This document shows, piece after piece, positions 36,770-46,390 of a stretch of 64,000 bases of DNA. The stretch is taken from contig NZ_JACOQD010000002.1 of the NCBI RefSeq assembly GCF_014297365.1, forward strand, positions 1-64,000. Direction: 5' to 3'. The notes under the pieces were generated by a model. That model saw nothing but the letters and a program-made list of their open reading frames with translations, was not told the origin of the DNA and ran no database searches. This DNA comes from Winogradskyella echinorum (GTDB lineage: Bacteria > Bacteroidota > Bacteroidia > Flavobacteriales > Flavobacteriaceae). A program made the translations under genes and the position numbers. The first letter of the stretch is position 1, and each line of letters starts with the position of its first letter.

Positions 36770-36806
36770 ATCTAAAAATCTAAATAGTCTAGAAATCTAA
36801 AAATTC
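36770..36806. repeat. ATCTAA-rich repeats, right flank of S23-like gene
   Basis: Multiple AATCTAAA and related units lie immediately upstream of the S23-like gene, in inverse orientation to the TTAGAT cluster on its other side. Confidence 0.5.
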
Positions 36807-36809
36807 ATA

Positions 36810-37628
36810 TTAATACTGCTCTTTATCATTCGGAAAATCACCACCTTTAACATCTTCACCATATTGGGTAAAAGCATTAGTCATTTCTTCATATAAATTC
36901 ATGTAACGTCTTAAAAAACGAGGATTAAACTCATGCGTCATACCAATCATATCGTGAGTAACTAAAACTTGTCCATCAACACCATTACCTGCACCAATTC
37001 CTATTACAGGTATAGAAACACTTTCGGCAACTTCTTTAGCTAAAGCAGCTGGTATTTTTTCTAATACAATACCAAAACAGCCTGCTTTTTCTAGCATTAG
37101 CGCATCTTCTTTAAGTTGTTGGGCTTCTTGTTCTTCTTTGGCCCTTACTGTGTAGGTTCCAAATTTATAGATAGATTGAGGTGTTAGACCTAAATGACCC
37201 ATTACCGGAATACCAGCATGTAAAATGCGTTTTATAGAGTCTTTTACCTCTTTACCACCTTCCATTTTTACAGCATGTCCTCCAGATTCTTTCATAATTC
37301 TAATAGCAGAACGTAATGCTTCTTTAGGATCACTTTGGTAGCTTCCAAAAGGCAAATCTACCACAACTAAACAGCGTTCAATGGCTCTTACAACAGAAGA
37401 GGCATGGTAAATCATTTGGTCTAAAGTAATTGGCAACGTAGTTTCATGACCAGCCATAACGTTACTTGCTGAATCACCAACTAAAATAACATCGATACCT
37501 GCACCATCTACAATTTTTGCCATCGTGTAGTCATATGCAGTAAGCATAGATATTTTTTCGCCTCTAGATTTCATATCTACAAGACTTTTTACTGTAATTC
37601 TTTTATATTCTTTTTTTGCTACTGACAT
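36810..37628 (-). CDS. panB: 3-methyl-2-oxobutanoate hydroxymethyltransferase
   Basis: 272 aa, normal length. Diagnostic blocks: [71 protein letters not shown] and [16 protein letters not shown]. The enzyme makes ketopantoate from ketoisovalerate and methylene-THF, the first step of pantothenate and CoA synthesis. It is cytosolic and needs Mg. It is separated from its probable former neighbour by the S23-like gene. Confidence 0.96.
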   Translation of the reverse strand: MSVAKKEYKRITVKSLVDMKSRGEKISMLTAYDYTMAKIVDGAGIDVILVGDSASNVMAGHETTLPITLDQMIYHASSVVRAIERCLVVVDLPFGSYQSDPKEALRSAIRIMKESGGHAVKMEGGKEVKDSIKRILHAGIPVMGHLGLTPQSIYKFGTYTVRAKEEQEAQQLKEDALMLEKAGCFGIVLEKIPAALAKEVAESVSIPVIGIGAGNGVDGQVLVTHDMIGMTHEFNPRFLRRYMNLYEEMTNAFTQYGEDVKGGDFPNDKEQY

Positions 37629-37741
37629 GTTGTTTTTATTAGTTGATTGTAAAAATAATAAAATAGAGTAATAGCCAGTTATAATTATGTTTCAAATGAA
37701 TAAAATATTATTTTGTACATTATTTTCTAAATTAAACTCGC

Positions 37742-38656
37742 ATGTTAAAAAAAATAGTCACTTTGGTTTTTATGTTTTTTTTTATTTTGGTTTTCTCTCA
37801 AGATGATAAGAAGTTGACTAAAGTTTCATATACATTTGATCTTAATTTGAATAGTTATTCAGAGGGCATTCCATATAAAGCTGAATTATATTTCAATGAC
37901 AGCCTAAGTCTTTTTGTTTATAATTCTGTTAAACTGGAAGGTGTTGCTGGTTTTCGTAAAATGGTTAAAGATAGAACAGGAAGAGTTGATGGTATATCTT
38001 TTTTTAGAAATTATGATGAAATTGGACTTAAGTTTTACTTGAAAATTAATGATAGAGAGTTGACATCAAGGCAATTGTCTTATGAGCTATACGAAAGTAT
38101 AGTAAGAGAAAAAGATATTAATTTTAATTGGCAGATTACTAAAGAAACTAAAACTATTGGGAATTATTTGTGTTATAAGGCAACAACAGAAAATTTTAGA
38201 GGACGTAATTATGAGGTTTGGTTTACATATGACATACCAATTGCAACTGGTCCATGGAAATTTCATGGATTGCCAGGTTTAATTATTGAAGTTCATGACG
38301 ATAAAGATTTGATTAATATTACTTTTAATGAATTGAATAAAATTGATCAAAATGATATAGAACTTGAAAAGCCAATTAGTGAAAATGATCAAAATTCAAT
38401 TGATTATAATAGACCTGATTTTGAAAACGTTTATACTTTAGAGATGTACCTTGAGGAATGTTTTCGACTCTATTTGAATTATGTTGATAGGCAAAAAGAT
38501 GCTATAATTCAAGGTTTATTGCCAAGTAATGCTACTCATCCTTCTTATGTCAATATAGAATATAATAAAGACCAAATAAAGCTTTTAAATCAATATCATC
38601 AAATTGAATATAGCGATTATGAAAAGTCGAAAGAAATTAAAGACACAAAAGACTAA
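37742..38656 (+). CDS. GLPGLI family protein
   Basis: 304 aa. A signal peptide (MLKKIVTLVFMFFFILVFSQ) leads to a secreted beta-rich protein with the name-giving motif GPWKFHGLPGLIIEVHD (~179-195). Other features are YEVWFTYDIPI just before it and a Tyr/Asn-rich C-terminal helical region. The family is common in Bacteroidota, probably periplasmic or outer-membrane associated, and functionally undefined. A SnoaL-like protein gene follows 21 bp later. Confidence 0.88.
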   Translation: MLKKIVTLVFMFFFILVFSQDDKKLTKVSYTFDLNLNSYSEGIPYKAELYFNDSLSLFVYNSVKLEGVAGFRKMVKDRTGRVDGISFFRNYDEIGLKFYLKINDRELTSRQLSYELYESIVREKDINFNWQITKETKTIGNYLCYKATTENFRGRNYEVWFTYDIPIATGPWKFHGLPGLIIEVHDDKDLINITFNELNKIDQNDIELEKPISENDQNSIDYNRPDFENVYTLEMYLEECFRLYLNYVDRQKDAIIQGLLPSNATHPSYVNIEYNKDQIKLLNQYHQIEYSDYEKSKEIKDTKD

Positions 38657-38677
38657 CCATTAATAAACTTTAAACAT

Positions 38678-39148
38678 ATGAAACATTTACTATTAATCTT
38701 TAGCTTATTGTTTACAATGATATTAAATGCCCAAAAATCTGAATCTGATAATGTGAAAGCTGTAATTGTTGATTTTTTTGACGCATTCCATAAGCAAGAT
38801 ACAACGGCCTTGAAAGCTATGGTTACAGACAAAATTATACTTCAATCTATATCAACCAATAAAGATGGTAAAACTGTATTAAAGGAAGACGACTTTGGTA
38901 AATTCATGAAAAACATTGCTAGTATTCCTAAAGATAGAACTTTTGAGGAAAAACTATTAGACTTTAGTATTCAAGTAGATGGTAATATGGCCAATGCATG
39001 GACACCTTACGAGTTTTGGTATCAAGGAAAATTTAGTCATTGTGGTGTTAATTCTTTTCAGCTAATAAAAGACGATAAGAAATGGAAAATTATTTATTTA
39101 GTGGATACAAGACGAAGAGAGAACTGTAATAAAAATTCCAAAAACTAA
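38678..39148 (+). CDS. Secreted SnoaL/NTF2-like protein (DUF4440 type)
   Basis: 156 aa. Signal peptide MKHLLLIFSLLFTMILNAQ, then an NTF2-like fold: VKAVIVDFFDAFHKQDTTALKAM, TVLKEDDFGKFM, VDGNMANAWTPYEFWYQGKF, and CGVNSFQLIKDDKKWKIIYL. The cone-shaped fold binds small ligands or acts as an enzyme scaffold; no catalytic set can be assigned. Probably co-transcribed with the GLPGLI protein. Confidence 0.82.
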   Translation: MKHLLLIFSLLFTMILNAQKSESDNVKAVIVDFFDAFHKQDTTALKAMVTDKIILQSISTNKDGKTVLKEDDFGKFMKNIASIPKDRTFEEKLLDFSIQVDGNMANAWTPYEFWYQGKFSHCGVNSFQLIKDDKKWKIIYLVDTRRRENCNKNSKN

Positions 39149-39181
39149 AATCCAAATTACAAAAACATAAGAGTAAGAGTT

Positions 39182-39198
39182 CCTTCCCTTTGGGAAGG
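39182..39198. repeat. Perfect hairpin repeat between convergent genes
   Basis: CCTTCCC-TTT-GGGAAGG is a 7-bp perfect stem lying between the SnoaL-like gene and convergent sdaA. It may terminate transcription from one or both sides; there is no clear T-run. Sequences of this form recur between genes in flavobacteria. Confidence 0.5.
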
Positions 39199-39209
39199 TT
39201 AGGAAGGGC

Positions 39210-40634
39210 TTAACAATCCGTTAAATGAACACCAACAGCCAAACCACCTTCAGACGTTTCTTTATACTTCGTATTCATATCTTTTGCCGTTTCCCACATG
39301 GTATTAACGACTTTGTCTAATGGCACTTTTACGTTATTAGGATCTGTTTCTAAAGCTAATTCTGCAGCATTTATAGCTTTTATGGCTCCCATAGAATTTC
39401 GCTCTATACAAGGTATTTGTACTAAACCTCCAATAGGATCGCAGGTTAAACCTAAGTGATGCTCCATAGCAATTTCTGCAGCAACTAAAACTTGCTCTGG
39501 AGTTCCGCCTAATAATTCAGTTAATGCTCCTGCGGCCATTGCAGAAGATACACCGATTTCCGCTTGACAACCTCCCATTGCAGCACTAATTGTGGCACCT
39601 TTTTTAAAGATACTGCCAATTTCACCAGCAACTAAAAGGAATTTTTTAACATGCTCAAAATCGGCTTCGTGGTTTTCAATTACCATGTAATACATTAATA
39701 CAGCAGGAATAACACCAGCACTGCCATTAGTAGGTGCTGTAACCACTCTGCCTAAAGAGGCATTAACTTCGTTTACAGCTAATGCAAAACAGCTTACCCA
39801 TTTTAAAATCTGGCGAAATTTCACCTCAGTTTTTCGTATGGATTCAAGCCATTCTTGTGGTGTGTTGTATTTATTTTCGCCAATTAAATTTTTGTGCATA
39901 TCATAGGCACGTCTTCTTACGTTAAGACCACCAGGTAAGTTGCCTTCTGTGTGGCAACCTGTGTACATGCATTCTAACATGGTGTTCCATATGCGTTTTA
40001 ATTCAAAATCTATAGAATCTGTATCACGTATGGATTTTTCATTCTCTAAAACCACACCAGAAATAGGAAGGTCTAATTGTTGGCAAAACTTAAGTAGTTC
40101 TTCACCATATGATACAGGATAAGGAAATGTACAGTAGAAAATAATTTTGTTAGCTTTAGAAATCTTACGTTCTTCTTGTACCACAAATCCGCCACCAATG
40201 GAGTAGTAGGTAGATTTATAATTTCTGCCATTTATTAAAGCACTAAACGACATGCCATTAGAATGAAATGGTAAAACCTTACGGTTAAAAATAATATCGT
40301 CCTTAAAATTAAAAGGAAGCTCTTTTTCCTTATTAAAATGAAGTGTATTAGTACTTTTTATAGTAGCTATTGTACTATCTATGCTTTCAACAGGAACATA
40401 TTCAGGATCTGCACCACTTAACCCTAGCATTACAGCATAATCAGTAGCGTGTCCTTTTCCTGTTAGAGATAACGAACCGTATAAATCAACAGTAATTTTT
40501 TCAACCTTTTCAAAACGGTTTTTAGCTTTAAGCTCTTTTATCCAACGTTCTGCTGCTCGCCAAGGGCCTAAGGTATGAGAACTCGATGGTCCTACACCAA
40601 TTTTTAGCATATCAAAAACAGAAATACATTCCAT
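39210..40634 (-). CDS. sdaA: L-serine ammonia-lyase (single-chain, Fe-S)
   Basis: 474 aa, the fused alpha-beta form. N-terminal beta part: [24 protein letters not shown]; alpha part: [37 protein letters not shown] and [22 protein letters not shown], whose cysteines ligate the 4Fe-4S cluster. It deaminates serine to pyruvate and ammonia. It is oxygen-labile by family. Single gene. Confidence 0.95.
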   Translation of the reverse strand: MECISVFDMLKIGVGPSSSHTLGPWRAAERWIKELKAKNRFEKVEKITVDLYGSLSLTGKGHATDYAVMLGLSGADPEYVPVESIDSTIATIKSTNTLHFNKEKELPFNFKDDIIFNRKVLPFHSNGMSFSALINGRNYKSTYYSIGGGFVVQEERKISKANKIIFYCTFPYPVSYGEELLKFCQQLDLPISGVVLENEKSIRDTDSIDFELKRIWNTMLECMYTGCHTEGNLPGGLNVRRRAYDMHKNLIGENKYNTPQEWLESIRKTEVKFRQILKWVSCFALAVNEVNASLGRVVTAPTNGSAGVIPAVLMYYMVIENHEADFEHVKKFLLVAGEIGSIFKKGATISAAMGGCQAEIGVSSAMAAGALTELLGGTPEQVLVAAEIAMEHHLGLTCDPIGGLVQIPCIERNSMGAIKAINAAELALETDPNNVKVPLDKVVNTMWETAKDMNTKYKETSEGGLAVGVHLTDC

Positions 40635-40691
40635 TTAAACAATCAATTTAGTCTAAACAAATATACATTTTGTTTGCATTGATGATATAAA

Positions 40692-40728
40692 AAAAACAGC
40701 TTTGATTTTTATAACCAAAACTGTTTGA
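40692..40728 (-). terminator. Terminator after the collagen-motif lipoprotein gene
   Basis: AAACAG (40694-40699) and CTGTTT (40721-40726) pair with additional inner AAAG/CTTT-type pairing. On the minus strand the stem is followed by a T-run, 24 bp after the lipoprotein stop. Confidence 0.6.
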
Positions 40729-40749
40729 ATTTATTTAGTTTTCTGAGAA

Positions 40750-41235
40750 TTATTCTACGTATTGCATAACCTCTGATAAATTATTAACATCAAGGTCAAT
40801 GCTATTTACTAGATCTACAGGTAATACTACAATTCTAAATGTTTGACCAATACGATCAGCTTCTGGTAATGTACTACGGTCAAAAGTAGGAGGTGCATAT
40901 ATGAATAGGTCTACAAAATCGAAATTATGATCAAAAGTATATTGAAACTCATTTCCATTGTCAGTGTAGACAATTTCTGGAAGCGGCCTCCAAATGTCAT
41001 AGCCCTCGTTATCAATTCCTACAAGTCTGTATGTTAAAACCATATCCGATTCAATTAATTCAATATTAAGAGGAATTTCTAAACTTGCCTGATAATCTGG
41101 ATTTATAAAGTTTACGGTTCCTTCAAAAGATTGACCAACAAAATTAACTCCATCGAAACCCGGAGGTCCTTGTTCTCCTTCGCAAGCGGTTAATAATAAT
41201 GCAAATACTGTAATAAATGATAATATGCGTTTCAT
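40750..41235 (-). CDS. Hypothetical lipoprotein with collagen-like GPPG motif
   Basis: 161 aa. Lipobox LLLTAC (Cys18) is followed by EGEQGPPGFDG, two to three Gly-X-Y triplets commonly seen in small Bacteroidota lipoproteins, then a beta-rich domain (LNIELIESDMVLTYRLVG; YTFDHNFDFVDLFIYAP). No catalytic motif. It is divergent from dnaK with 237 bp between. Function unknown. Confidence 0.75.
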   Translation of the reverse strand: MKRILSFITVFALLLTACEGEQGPPGFDGVNFVGQSFEGTVNFINPDYQASLEIPLNIELIESDMVLTYRLVGIDNEGYDIWRPLPEIVYTDNGNEFQYTFDHNFDFVDLFIYAPPTFDRSTLPEADRIGQTFRIVVLPVDLVNSIDLDVNNLSEVMQYVE

Positions 41236-41378
41236 GATTTAATGATTTAAGATTGTTTTTTATTCATATATGTACGTACTTATTACAATGACGTTACTTC
41301 TACATGAATATTTGTTTAATGATATCAAAACTAATACCAAAGTAGAAATTAGTGCGAATAATTTTTAAAAAATAAATC

Positions 41379-41431
41379 TGACATCATGTCACATTTTTTG
41401 TCATGGCATAATCATTGACTAATTATAATTG
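41379..41431 (+). promoter_or_regulatory. dnaK control region: dyad plus sigma-54-like and alternative housekeeping elements
   Basis: A dyad TGACA-TCA-TGTCA (41379-41391) is followed by TGGCAT-N5-TTGA (41404-41418), close to the sigma-54 -24/-12 pattern with correct spacing but TTGA for TTGC. Alternatively TTG (41398-41400) and TATAATTG (41424-41431) could be a weak primary-sigma promoter. There is no CIRCE element. Which is used cannot be told from sequence. Confidence 0.4.
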
Positions 41432-41472
41432 AGTTTAAAAAAATAAAACGCAACAAAACACACATATAAATT

Positions 41473-43377
41473 ATGAGTAAAATTATTGGAATTGATTTAG
41501 GTACAACCAACTCTTGTGTTTCTGTAATGGAAGGTAACGAGCCAGTTGTAATCCCAAACGCTGAAGGTAAGAGAACAACACCTTCGGTTATCGCCTTTGT
41601 AGAAGGTGGAGAAATTAAGGTTGGTGATCCAGCAAAAAGACAAGCAGTAACAAACCCAACAAAAACAGTTTATTCTATTAAACGTTTTATGGGTAATAAG
41701 TATTCTGAATCTAAGAAAGAGGCAGAACGTGTACCATATAAAGTGGTAAAAGGAGACAACGATACTCCACGTGTAGATATCGATGGTCGTTTATATACTC
41801 CACAAGAATTATCAGCTATGATTCTTCAAAAAATGAAGAAAACTGCTGAAGATTATTTAGGGTCAGACGTAAGTAGAGCAGTAATTACTGTACCAGCTTA
41901 TTTTAATGATGCACAACGTCAGGCGACAAAAGAAGCCGGCGAAATAGCAGGATTAAAAGTAGAACGTATTATTAATGAGCCTACTGCGGCAGCATTAGCT
42001 TACGGTATGGATAAAAAAGGTACAGACCAAAAAATCGTAGTTTTCGATTTTGGTGGTGGTACGCATGATGTTTCTATCCTTGAGTTAGGTGACGGAGTTT
42101 TCGAAGTATTATCTACAGATGGTGATACACACTTAGGTGGTGATGATGTAGATGAGAGAATTATCGATTGGTTAGCGGAAGAGTTTATAAAGGACGAAGA
42201 TATGGACTTACGTAAAGACCCAATGGCATTACAACGTCTTAAGGAAGCAGCTGAAAAAGCAAAGATAGAATTATCATCTTCTGCTCAAACAGAAATTAAC
42301 TTGCCTTATGTAACGGCAACAGCTAGTGGACCAAAACACTTAGTACGTACATTAACACGTTCTAAATTTGAGCAATTAATAGATGATTTAATCAAACGTA
42401 CTATTGAACCATGTGAAACGGCACTGAAAGCAGCAGGTTTATCTAAATCTGATATTGACGAGGTGATTTTAGTAGGTGGTTCTACACGTATTCCAGCAGT
42501 ACAAGAAGCGGTTGAAAAATTCTTCGGAAAAGCGCCAAGTAAAGGTGTAAATCCTGATGAAGTTGTTTCTTTAGGAGCAGGTATCCAAGGTGGTGTATTA
42601 ACTGGTGATGTAAAAGACGTTCTTTTATTAGACGTCACTCCATTATCTCTTGGTATTGAAACTATGGGTAATGTAATGACGAAGTTGATTGAAGCAAATA
42701 CTACGATTCCAACAAAGAAATCGCAAGTATTCTCAACAGCAGCAGATAATCAGCCATCGGTAGAAATTCACGTATTACAAGGTGAGCGTCCTATGGCAGC
42801 AGATAACAAAACGATAGGTCGTTTCCACTTAGATGGCATTCCACCAGCAAGAAGAGGAACACCTCAGATTGAAGTAACGTTTGATATTGATGCCAATGGT
42901 ATCATAAAAGTATCTGCAGAAGATAAAGCGACTGGTAAGAAACAAGATATCAGAATTGAAGCTTCTTCAGGATTAACAGAAGAAGAAATTGCTAAAATGA
43001 AGCAAGAAGCGGAAGCAAATGCGGAAGCAGATGCTAAAGCTAAAGAGACAGCAGATAAGTTGAATAGTGCTGATGCTATGATTTTTCAAACTGAAAGTCA
43101 GCTGAAAGAATTTGGTGATAAATTATCTGATGATAAGAAGAAGCCAATTGAAGATGCACTTGAAGAATTGAAAAAAGCATACGAGACAAAAGACATCGCT
43201 GTTATCGACCCAGCTTTAGAGAAAATCAACGAAGCATGGAAAGTAGCAAGTGAAGAAATGTACAAAGCACAAGCAGAAGCTCAAGGCGGAGCTGCAGGTC
43301 CTGAAGCAGGAGCGCAAGGTCAACCAGAAGCTGAAGGTGATAATGTAGAAGACGTAGACTTCGAAGAGGTCAAATAA
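41473..43377 (+). CDS. dnaK: Chaperone DnaK (Hsp70)
   Basis: 634 aa. The ATPase domain starts [18 protein letters not shown] and has [28 protein letters not shown] and [14 protein letters not shown] (most DnaK have GGGTFDVS; His replaces Phe). A substrate-binding beta domain with [11 protein letters not shown] and an alpha lid ending in a Gly/Ala-rich linker and DVDFEEVK complete it. It folds and protects proteins with DnaJ and GrpE, which are not adjacent. Terminator present downstream. Confidence 0.98.
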   Translation: MSKIIGIDLGTTNSCVSVMEGNEPVVIPNAEGKRTTPSVIAFVEGGEIKVGDPAKRQAVTNPTKTVYSIKRFMGNKYSESKKEAERVPYKVVKGDNDTPRVDIDGRLYTPQELSAMILQKMKKTAEDYLGSDVSRAVITVPAYFNDAQRQATKEAGEIAGLKVERIINEPTAAALAYGMDKKGTDQKIVVFDFGGGTHDVSILELGDGVFEVLSTDGDTHLGGDDVDERIIDWLAEEFIKDEDMDLRKDPMALQRLKEAAEKAKIELSSSAQTEINLPYVTATASGPKHLVRTLTRSKFEQLIDDLIKRTIEPCETALKAAGLSKSDIDEVILVGGSTRIPAVQEAVEKFFGKAPSKGVNPDEVVSLGAGIQGGVLTGDVKDVLLLDVTPLSLGIETMGNVMTKLIEANTTIPTKKSQVFSTAADNQPSVEIHVLQGERPMAADNKTIGRFHLDGIPPARRGTPQIEVTFDIDANGIIKVSAEDKATGKKQDIRIEASSGLTEEEIAKMKQEAEANAEADAKAKETADKLNSADAMIFQTESQLKEFGDKLSDDKKKPIEDALEELKKAYETKDIAVIDPALEKINEAWKVASEEMYKAQAEAQGGAAGPEAGAQGQPEAEGDNVEDVDFEEVK

Positions 43378-43385
43378 TCGTGATT

Positions 43386-43412
43386 TGTCATTCTGAACTT
43401 GTTTCAGAATCT
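43386..43412. repeat. TGTCATTC-type intergenic repeat after dnaK
   Basis: The element begins TGTCATTCTGAAC and ends CAGAATCT; the arms ATTCTGAA (43390-43397) and TTTCAGAAT can pair. Same group as the elements at 6611 and 22890. Confidence 0.6.
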
Positions 43413-43426
43413 CGAATATAAAGAAA

Positions 43427-43457
43427 AACGCAATCCTCAATTGGATTGCGTTTTTTT
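43427..43457 (+). terminator. Rho-independent terminator of dnaK
   Basis: CGCAATCC (43429-43436) and GGATTGCG (43443-43450) form a perfect 8-bp stem with a 6-nt loop, followed by seven T. Confidence 0.88.
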
Positions 43458-43472
43458 GTTTTTAACTCTTTT

Positions 43473-43544
43473 TCATTCCTGCGAAGACAGGAATCCAGTT
43501 TATATTTTTCTTTATTAATTAGATTCCTGCCTTCATAGGAATGA
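43473..43544. repeat. Double-hairpin repeat (CATTCCTG type)
   Basis: Two hairpins, ATTCCTG/CAGGAAT (43474-43493) and ATTCCT/AGGAAT near 43523-43542. The whole left hairpin is also an inverted copy of the right one (few mismatches), so it can form either two small hairpins or one long one. It lies between the dnaK terminator and the methyltransferase. Confidence 0.65.
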
Positions 43545-43586
43545 CAGCAGGATTAGTTTCGTATTTTCGCAACATTTCTAAGTTAT

Positions 43587-44816
43587 ATGGAATTCACAAA
43601 ACAAATAAAATCAACCCAAAACCCAAAACGCTTAGCGGTTAAGCTCAACGCAAAAGGGGAGCAATTCGTTGTAAAGGGGCATCCTTGGGTGTTTTCTAAT
43701 AGTATAGTAAAGATTAATGACGATGCCAAAACAGGCGATTTAGCCATAGTTTTTAGTAAGAATAAAAATAAAGTTGTGGGTTTAGGATTATATGATGCTA
43801 ACTCACCAATTAGAATAAAAATTATTCATAATGCCGACACTAAAGCTGTAATAAATGCTGCTTTTTTTCATCATAAAATTGAATTGGCTTTTGAGAAACG
43901 TTATGAGTTGTTACAAACAAATACAAACAGTTATCGTCTATTATTTGGTGAAAATGATGGTTTTCCTGGCTTAATAGCAGATGTTTACGATTCGGTTTTG
44001 GTTGTAAAACTATATTCCGAAATTTGGTTACCATACTTAGAATCTATTTTAAAGAGCCTGCAACAAGTTGCTAGAGCAAATACAGTTGTAATTCGTTTAA
44101 GTCGTGGGTTACAAAACAGTAAAAATCATTCATTAAAAGATGGTGAAGTTGTTTATGGAGATTTAGAAAACGAAGTGGTTCAGTTTGTAGAACATGGAGT
44201 TAACTTCAGTGCTAATGTAATTAAAGGTCATAAAACAGGTTACTTCTTAGATCATAGAGCTAATAGAAAGCGAGTAGGTGAGTTGAGTAAGGGAAAATCG
44301 GTTTTAGATGTATTTTCTTATGCTGGTGGATTTTCAGTTCATGCTTTAGCTAATGGTGCAACAGAGGTCACCAGTTTAGATATAAGTAAACAAGCACTAG
44401 ATATTGCTCGCGAAAATGGAAAGTTGAATGATTATTCCGGAATGCACAAAACCATTTCTGGCGATGCATTTAAAGAAATGAAAGCTTTAATCGAAAAAGG
44501 GAAAACTTTTGATGTAGTAGTCATAGATCCTCCAAGTTTTGCAAAACAACAATCAGAAATAGATTTAGCAAAAAAGAAATATGCACAGTTAGCGGAACTA
44601 GGTGAGCAGCTTACTGCAAAAAACGGACTTTTGGTTTTAGCATCATGTTCTTCTAGAATTTTAGCCCAATCTTTCTTTGATTTAAATCAACGTGTTTTAA
44701 ATTCACAAGCAAGACTTTTTGAAACTGTTCTTAAAACGAAGCACGATAGTGATCATCCAATTAGTTTTCTTGAAGGTGCTTATTTAAAATGTGGTTACTA
44801 CAGATTTTTAGAATAA
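43587..44816 (+). CDS. Class I SAM-dependent rRNA methyltransferase (RlmI/RlmK-like)
   Basis: 409 aa. An N-terminal PUA-type domain (~15-90, with KGHPWVFSNSIVKI) and a SAM-binding domain: GYFLDHRANRKRV, VLDVFSYAGGFSVHALANGA (motif I) and VVIDPPSFAKQ (catalytic PPSF). This arrangement matches E. coli RlmI, which makes m5C1962 in 23S rRNA, though its active cysteines differ among homologues; LVLASCSS near the end holds the likely catalytic Cys. Cytosolic. Confidence 0.9.
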   Translation: MEFTKQIKSTQNPKRLAVKLNAKGEQFVVKGHPWVFSNSIVKINDDAKTGDLAIVFSKNKNKVVGLGLYDANSPIRIKIIHNADTKAVINAAFFHHKIELAFEKRYELLQTNTNSYRLLFGENDGFPGLIADVYDSVLVVKLYSEIWLPYLESILKSLQQVARANTVVIRLSRGLQNSKNHSLKDGEVVYGDLENEVVQFVEHGVNFSANVIKGHKTGYFLDHRANRKRVGELSKGKSVLDVFSYAGGFSVHALANGATEVTSLDISKQALDIARENGKLNDYSGMHKTISGDAFKEMKALIEKGKTFDVVVIDPPSFAKQQSEIDLAKKKYAQLAELGEQLTAKNGLLVLASCSSRILAQSFFDLNQRVLNSQARLFETVLKTKHDSDHPISFLEGAYLKCGYYRFLE

Positions 44817-44819
44817 AAG

Positions 44820-44852
44820 TATTATGCATGCATAATATTTGTGTTATATTTG
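44820..44852 (+). promoter_or_regulatory. 18-bp perfect palindrome and -7 element before nitronate monooxygenase
   Basis: TATTATGCATGCATAATA (44820-44837) is a perfect palindrome. TATATTTG (44845-44852), an exact TAnnTTTG -7 element, begins 8 bp after it and 26 bp before the ATG at 44871. The palindrome would cover the spacer or -33 region, an ideal place for a repressor or MerR-type activator. The binding protein is unknown. Confidence 0.55.
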
Positions 44853-44870
44853 CTATTCAAATTTCAAATT

Positions 44871-45818
44871 ATGACATCCCAACTGACGCAACTTCTTAAT
44901 ATCAAATACCCAATCATTCAAGCACCAATGTTTTTAGTTTCTAATGTTGCTATGGTAACAGAAGCTATGAAAGCAGGTATTGCTGGTTGTATTCCTGCAT
45001 TAAACTATAGAACGCTCGATGAGTTAAGAGCCGCAATTAAAGAATTAAAAGCTAATAAAGTAGAGGGAGGTTCATTTGGGTTTAATTTAATTGTAAATAA
45101 GTCTAACGTAAAATATAAAGGACAATTAGAAGTACTATGCGAGGAAGGTTGTGATTTTATAATTACCTCATTAGGAAGTCCAGAAGAAACCATAAGACAA
45201 GCACATGCTGTAGGCATCAAGGTTTTTTGTGATGTTACCGATTTAAAATTTGCTAAAAAGGTAGAACAACTCGGAGCAGATGCAGCCATTGCGGTTAATA
45301 ATGAAGCTGGTGGACACAGAGGAAACCTAACACCAGAGCAGTTAACAAGCTTATTAAACAAAGAGCTAAGTATTCCTGTAATTTCAGCAGGTGGCGTTGG
45401 TTGTAAAGCAGATATAGATAAAATGTTGAGTTACGGAGCAGAAGGTGTTTCTGTGGGTAGCCCATTTATTGCATCAGTAGAAGCAGGCGTTACCGAAGAA
45501 TATAAGCAAGCTTGTGTGGATTATGGTGCAAAAGATATAATAATGACAGAACGTATTTCGGGTACACCATGCACAGTCATTAATACTCCTTATGTTCAAA
45601 AAATAGGAACAAAGGCAACTTGGATTGAAAATATGCTAAATAAAAATCGTAAACTCAAAAAATGGGTTAAAATGATACGTTTTTCAATAGGTATGAGAGC
45701 TACAGAAAAAGCAGCAAAAAAAGCAACTTACAAAACTGTATGGGTTGCAGGTCCGAGTATTGAGCATACTAAGGCAATTCTTCCAGTAAAAGCTATTGTG
45801 GCAAAACTTACAACCTAA
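44871..45818 (+). CDS. Nitronate monooxygenase family protein (2-nitropropane dioxygenase-like)
   Basis: 315 aa from ATG 44871; a GTG 10 codons upstream would overlap the -7 element and is unlikely. TIM-barrel FMN enzyme: LLNIKYPIIQAPMF, GSFGFNLIVNKSNV, FIITSLGSPEE, NNEAGGHRGN and VISAGGVGCKADIDKML with GAEGVSVGSPFI as the phosphate-binding loops. Members oxidise nitronates or act as enoyl reductases (FabK-like). The palindrome upstream suggests induction. The 3' end overlaps the convergent gene by 11 bp. Confidence 0.88.
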   Translation: MTSQLTQLLNIKYPIIQAPMFLVSNVAMVTEAMKAGIAGCIPALNYRTLDELRAAIKELKANKVEGGSFGFNLIVNKSNVKYKGQLEVLCEEGCDFIITSLGSPEETIRQAHAVGIKVFCDVTDLKFAKKVEQLGADAAIAVNNEAGGHRGNLTPEQLTSLLNKELSIPVISAGGVGCKADIDKMLSYGAEGVSVGSPFIASVEAGVTEEYKQACVDYGAKDIIMTERISGTPCTVINTPYVQKIGTKATWIENMLNKNRKLKKWVKMIRFSIGMRATEKAAKKATYKTVWVAGPSIEHTKAILPVKAIVAKLTT

Positions 45819-46173
45819 GTGCAGCAATTGCTTCTTCTGTCTTTTTCTTTTTTCTCCTTTTACCAGTAAAAATATTAAAACTATAGCTGGCGGTTAAACC
45901 ACCAAGTGAGGTGGCAATAGCTTCACTTGCATCAAATTTCCCACTTATTATGTAGCCATCATATATTTCTTTAGAAAGACCAGCTAAAGTAGAAAGACCG
46001 AGGCTATACCAAAAGGCTTTCTTTTTATTTTTGGTTTTGGAATAGACTAAGGCGTAAGTTCCACTAGAGATTGCTGCTCCTGTTAAAAAATGTAAGCCAT
46101 CATCGCTTATAGTAACTTGTGCAGAACTGAAATTAAAAATTGCAAAAGCAATTAGTGTAAGTAAAATTTTCAT
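45808..46173 (-). CDS. Small secreted or membrane-associated hypothetical protein (YfiM-like)
   Basis: 121 aa from ATG 46173, chosen because it begins the signal peptide MKILLTLIAFAIFNFSSAQ. The mature part has HFLTGAAISSGTYALVYS, KKKAFWYSLGLSTLAGLSKEIYDG and FDASEAIATSLGG, a pattern seen in YfiM-type proteins (H...G...K-E-x-x-D...D...G) with two hydrophobic helices. A basic tail RKKKKTEE follows. Function unknown. Confidence 0.72.
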   Translation of the reverse strand: MKILLTLIAFAIFNFSSAQVTISDDGLHFLTGAAISSGTYALVYSKTKNKKKAFWYSLGLSTLAGLSKEIYDGYIISGKFDASEAIATSLGGLTASYSFNIFTGKRRKKKKTEEAIAALRL

Positions 46174-46390
46174 TATTTTGTTAGGGTTAGTTGCGAGCAA
46201 AGTATACTTTTAATATACATATCACTTCATTAATCGATTGAATATCATATTTATACGATGAAATGATAAAGGTGCAGTTTCTAATGATCATAATTCTCTA
46301 TATTTAAAAAGAAAAAAATATAAAATAATTGTCCCCTTTAATGTTTTATGAAACGTCTTAAGGATATAAACATTTAAAATATTAGAAATT

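Noticed and set aside
41236..41472. CIRCE/HrcA operator before dnaK
   Set aside because: The TTAGCACTC-N9-GAGTGCTAA dyad is absent; the dyad present is shorter and different.
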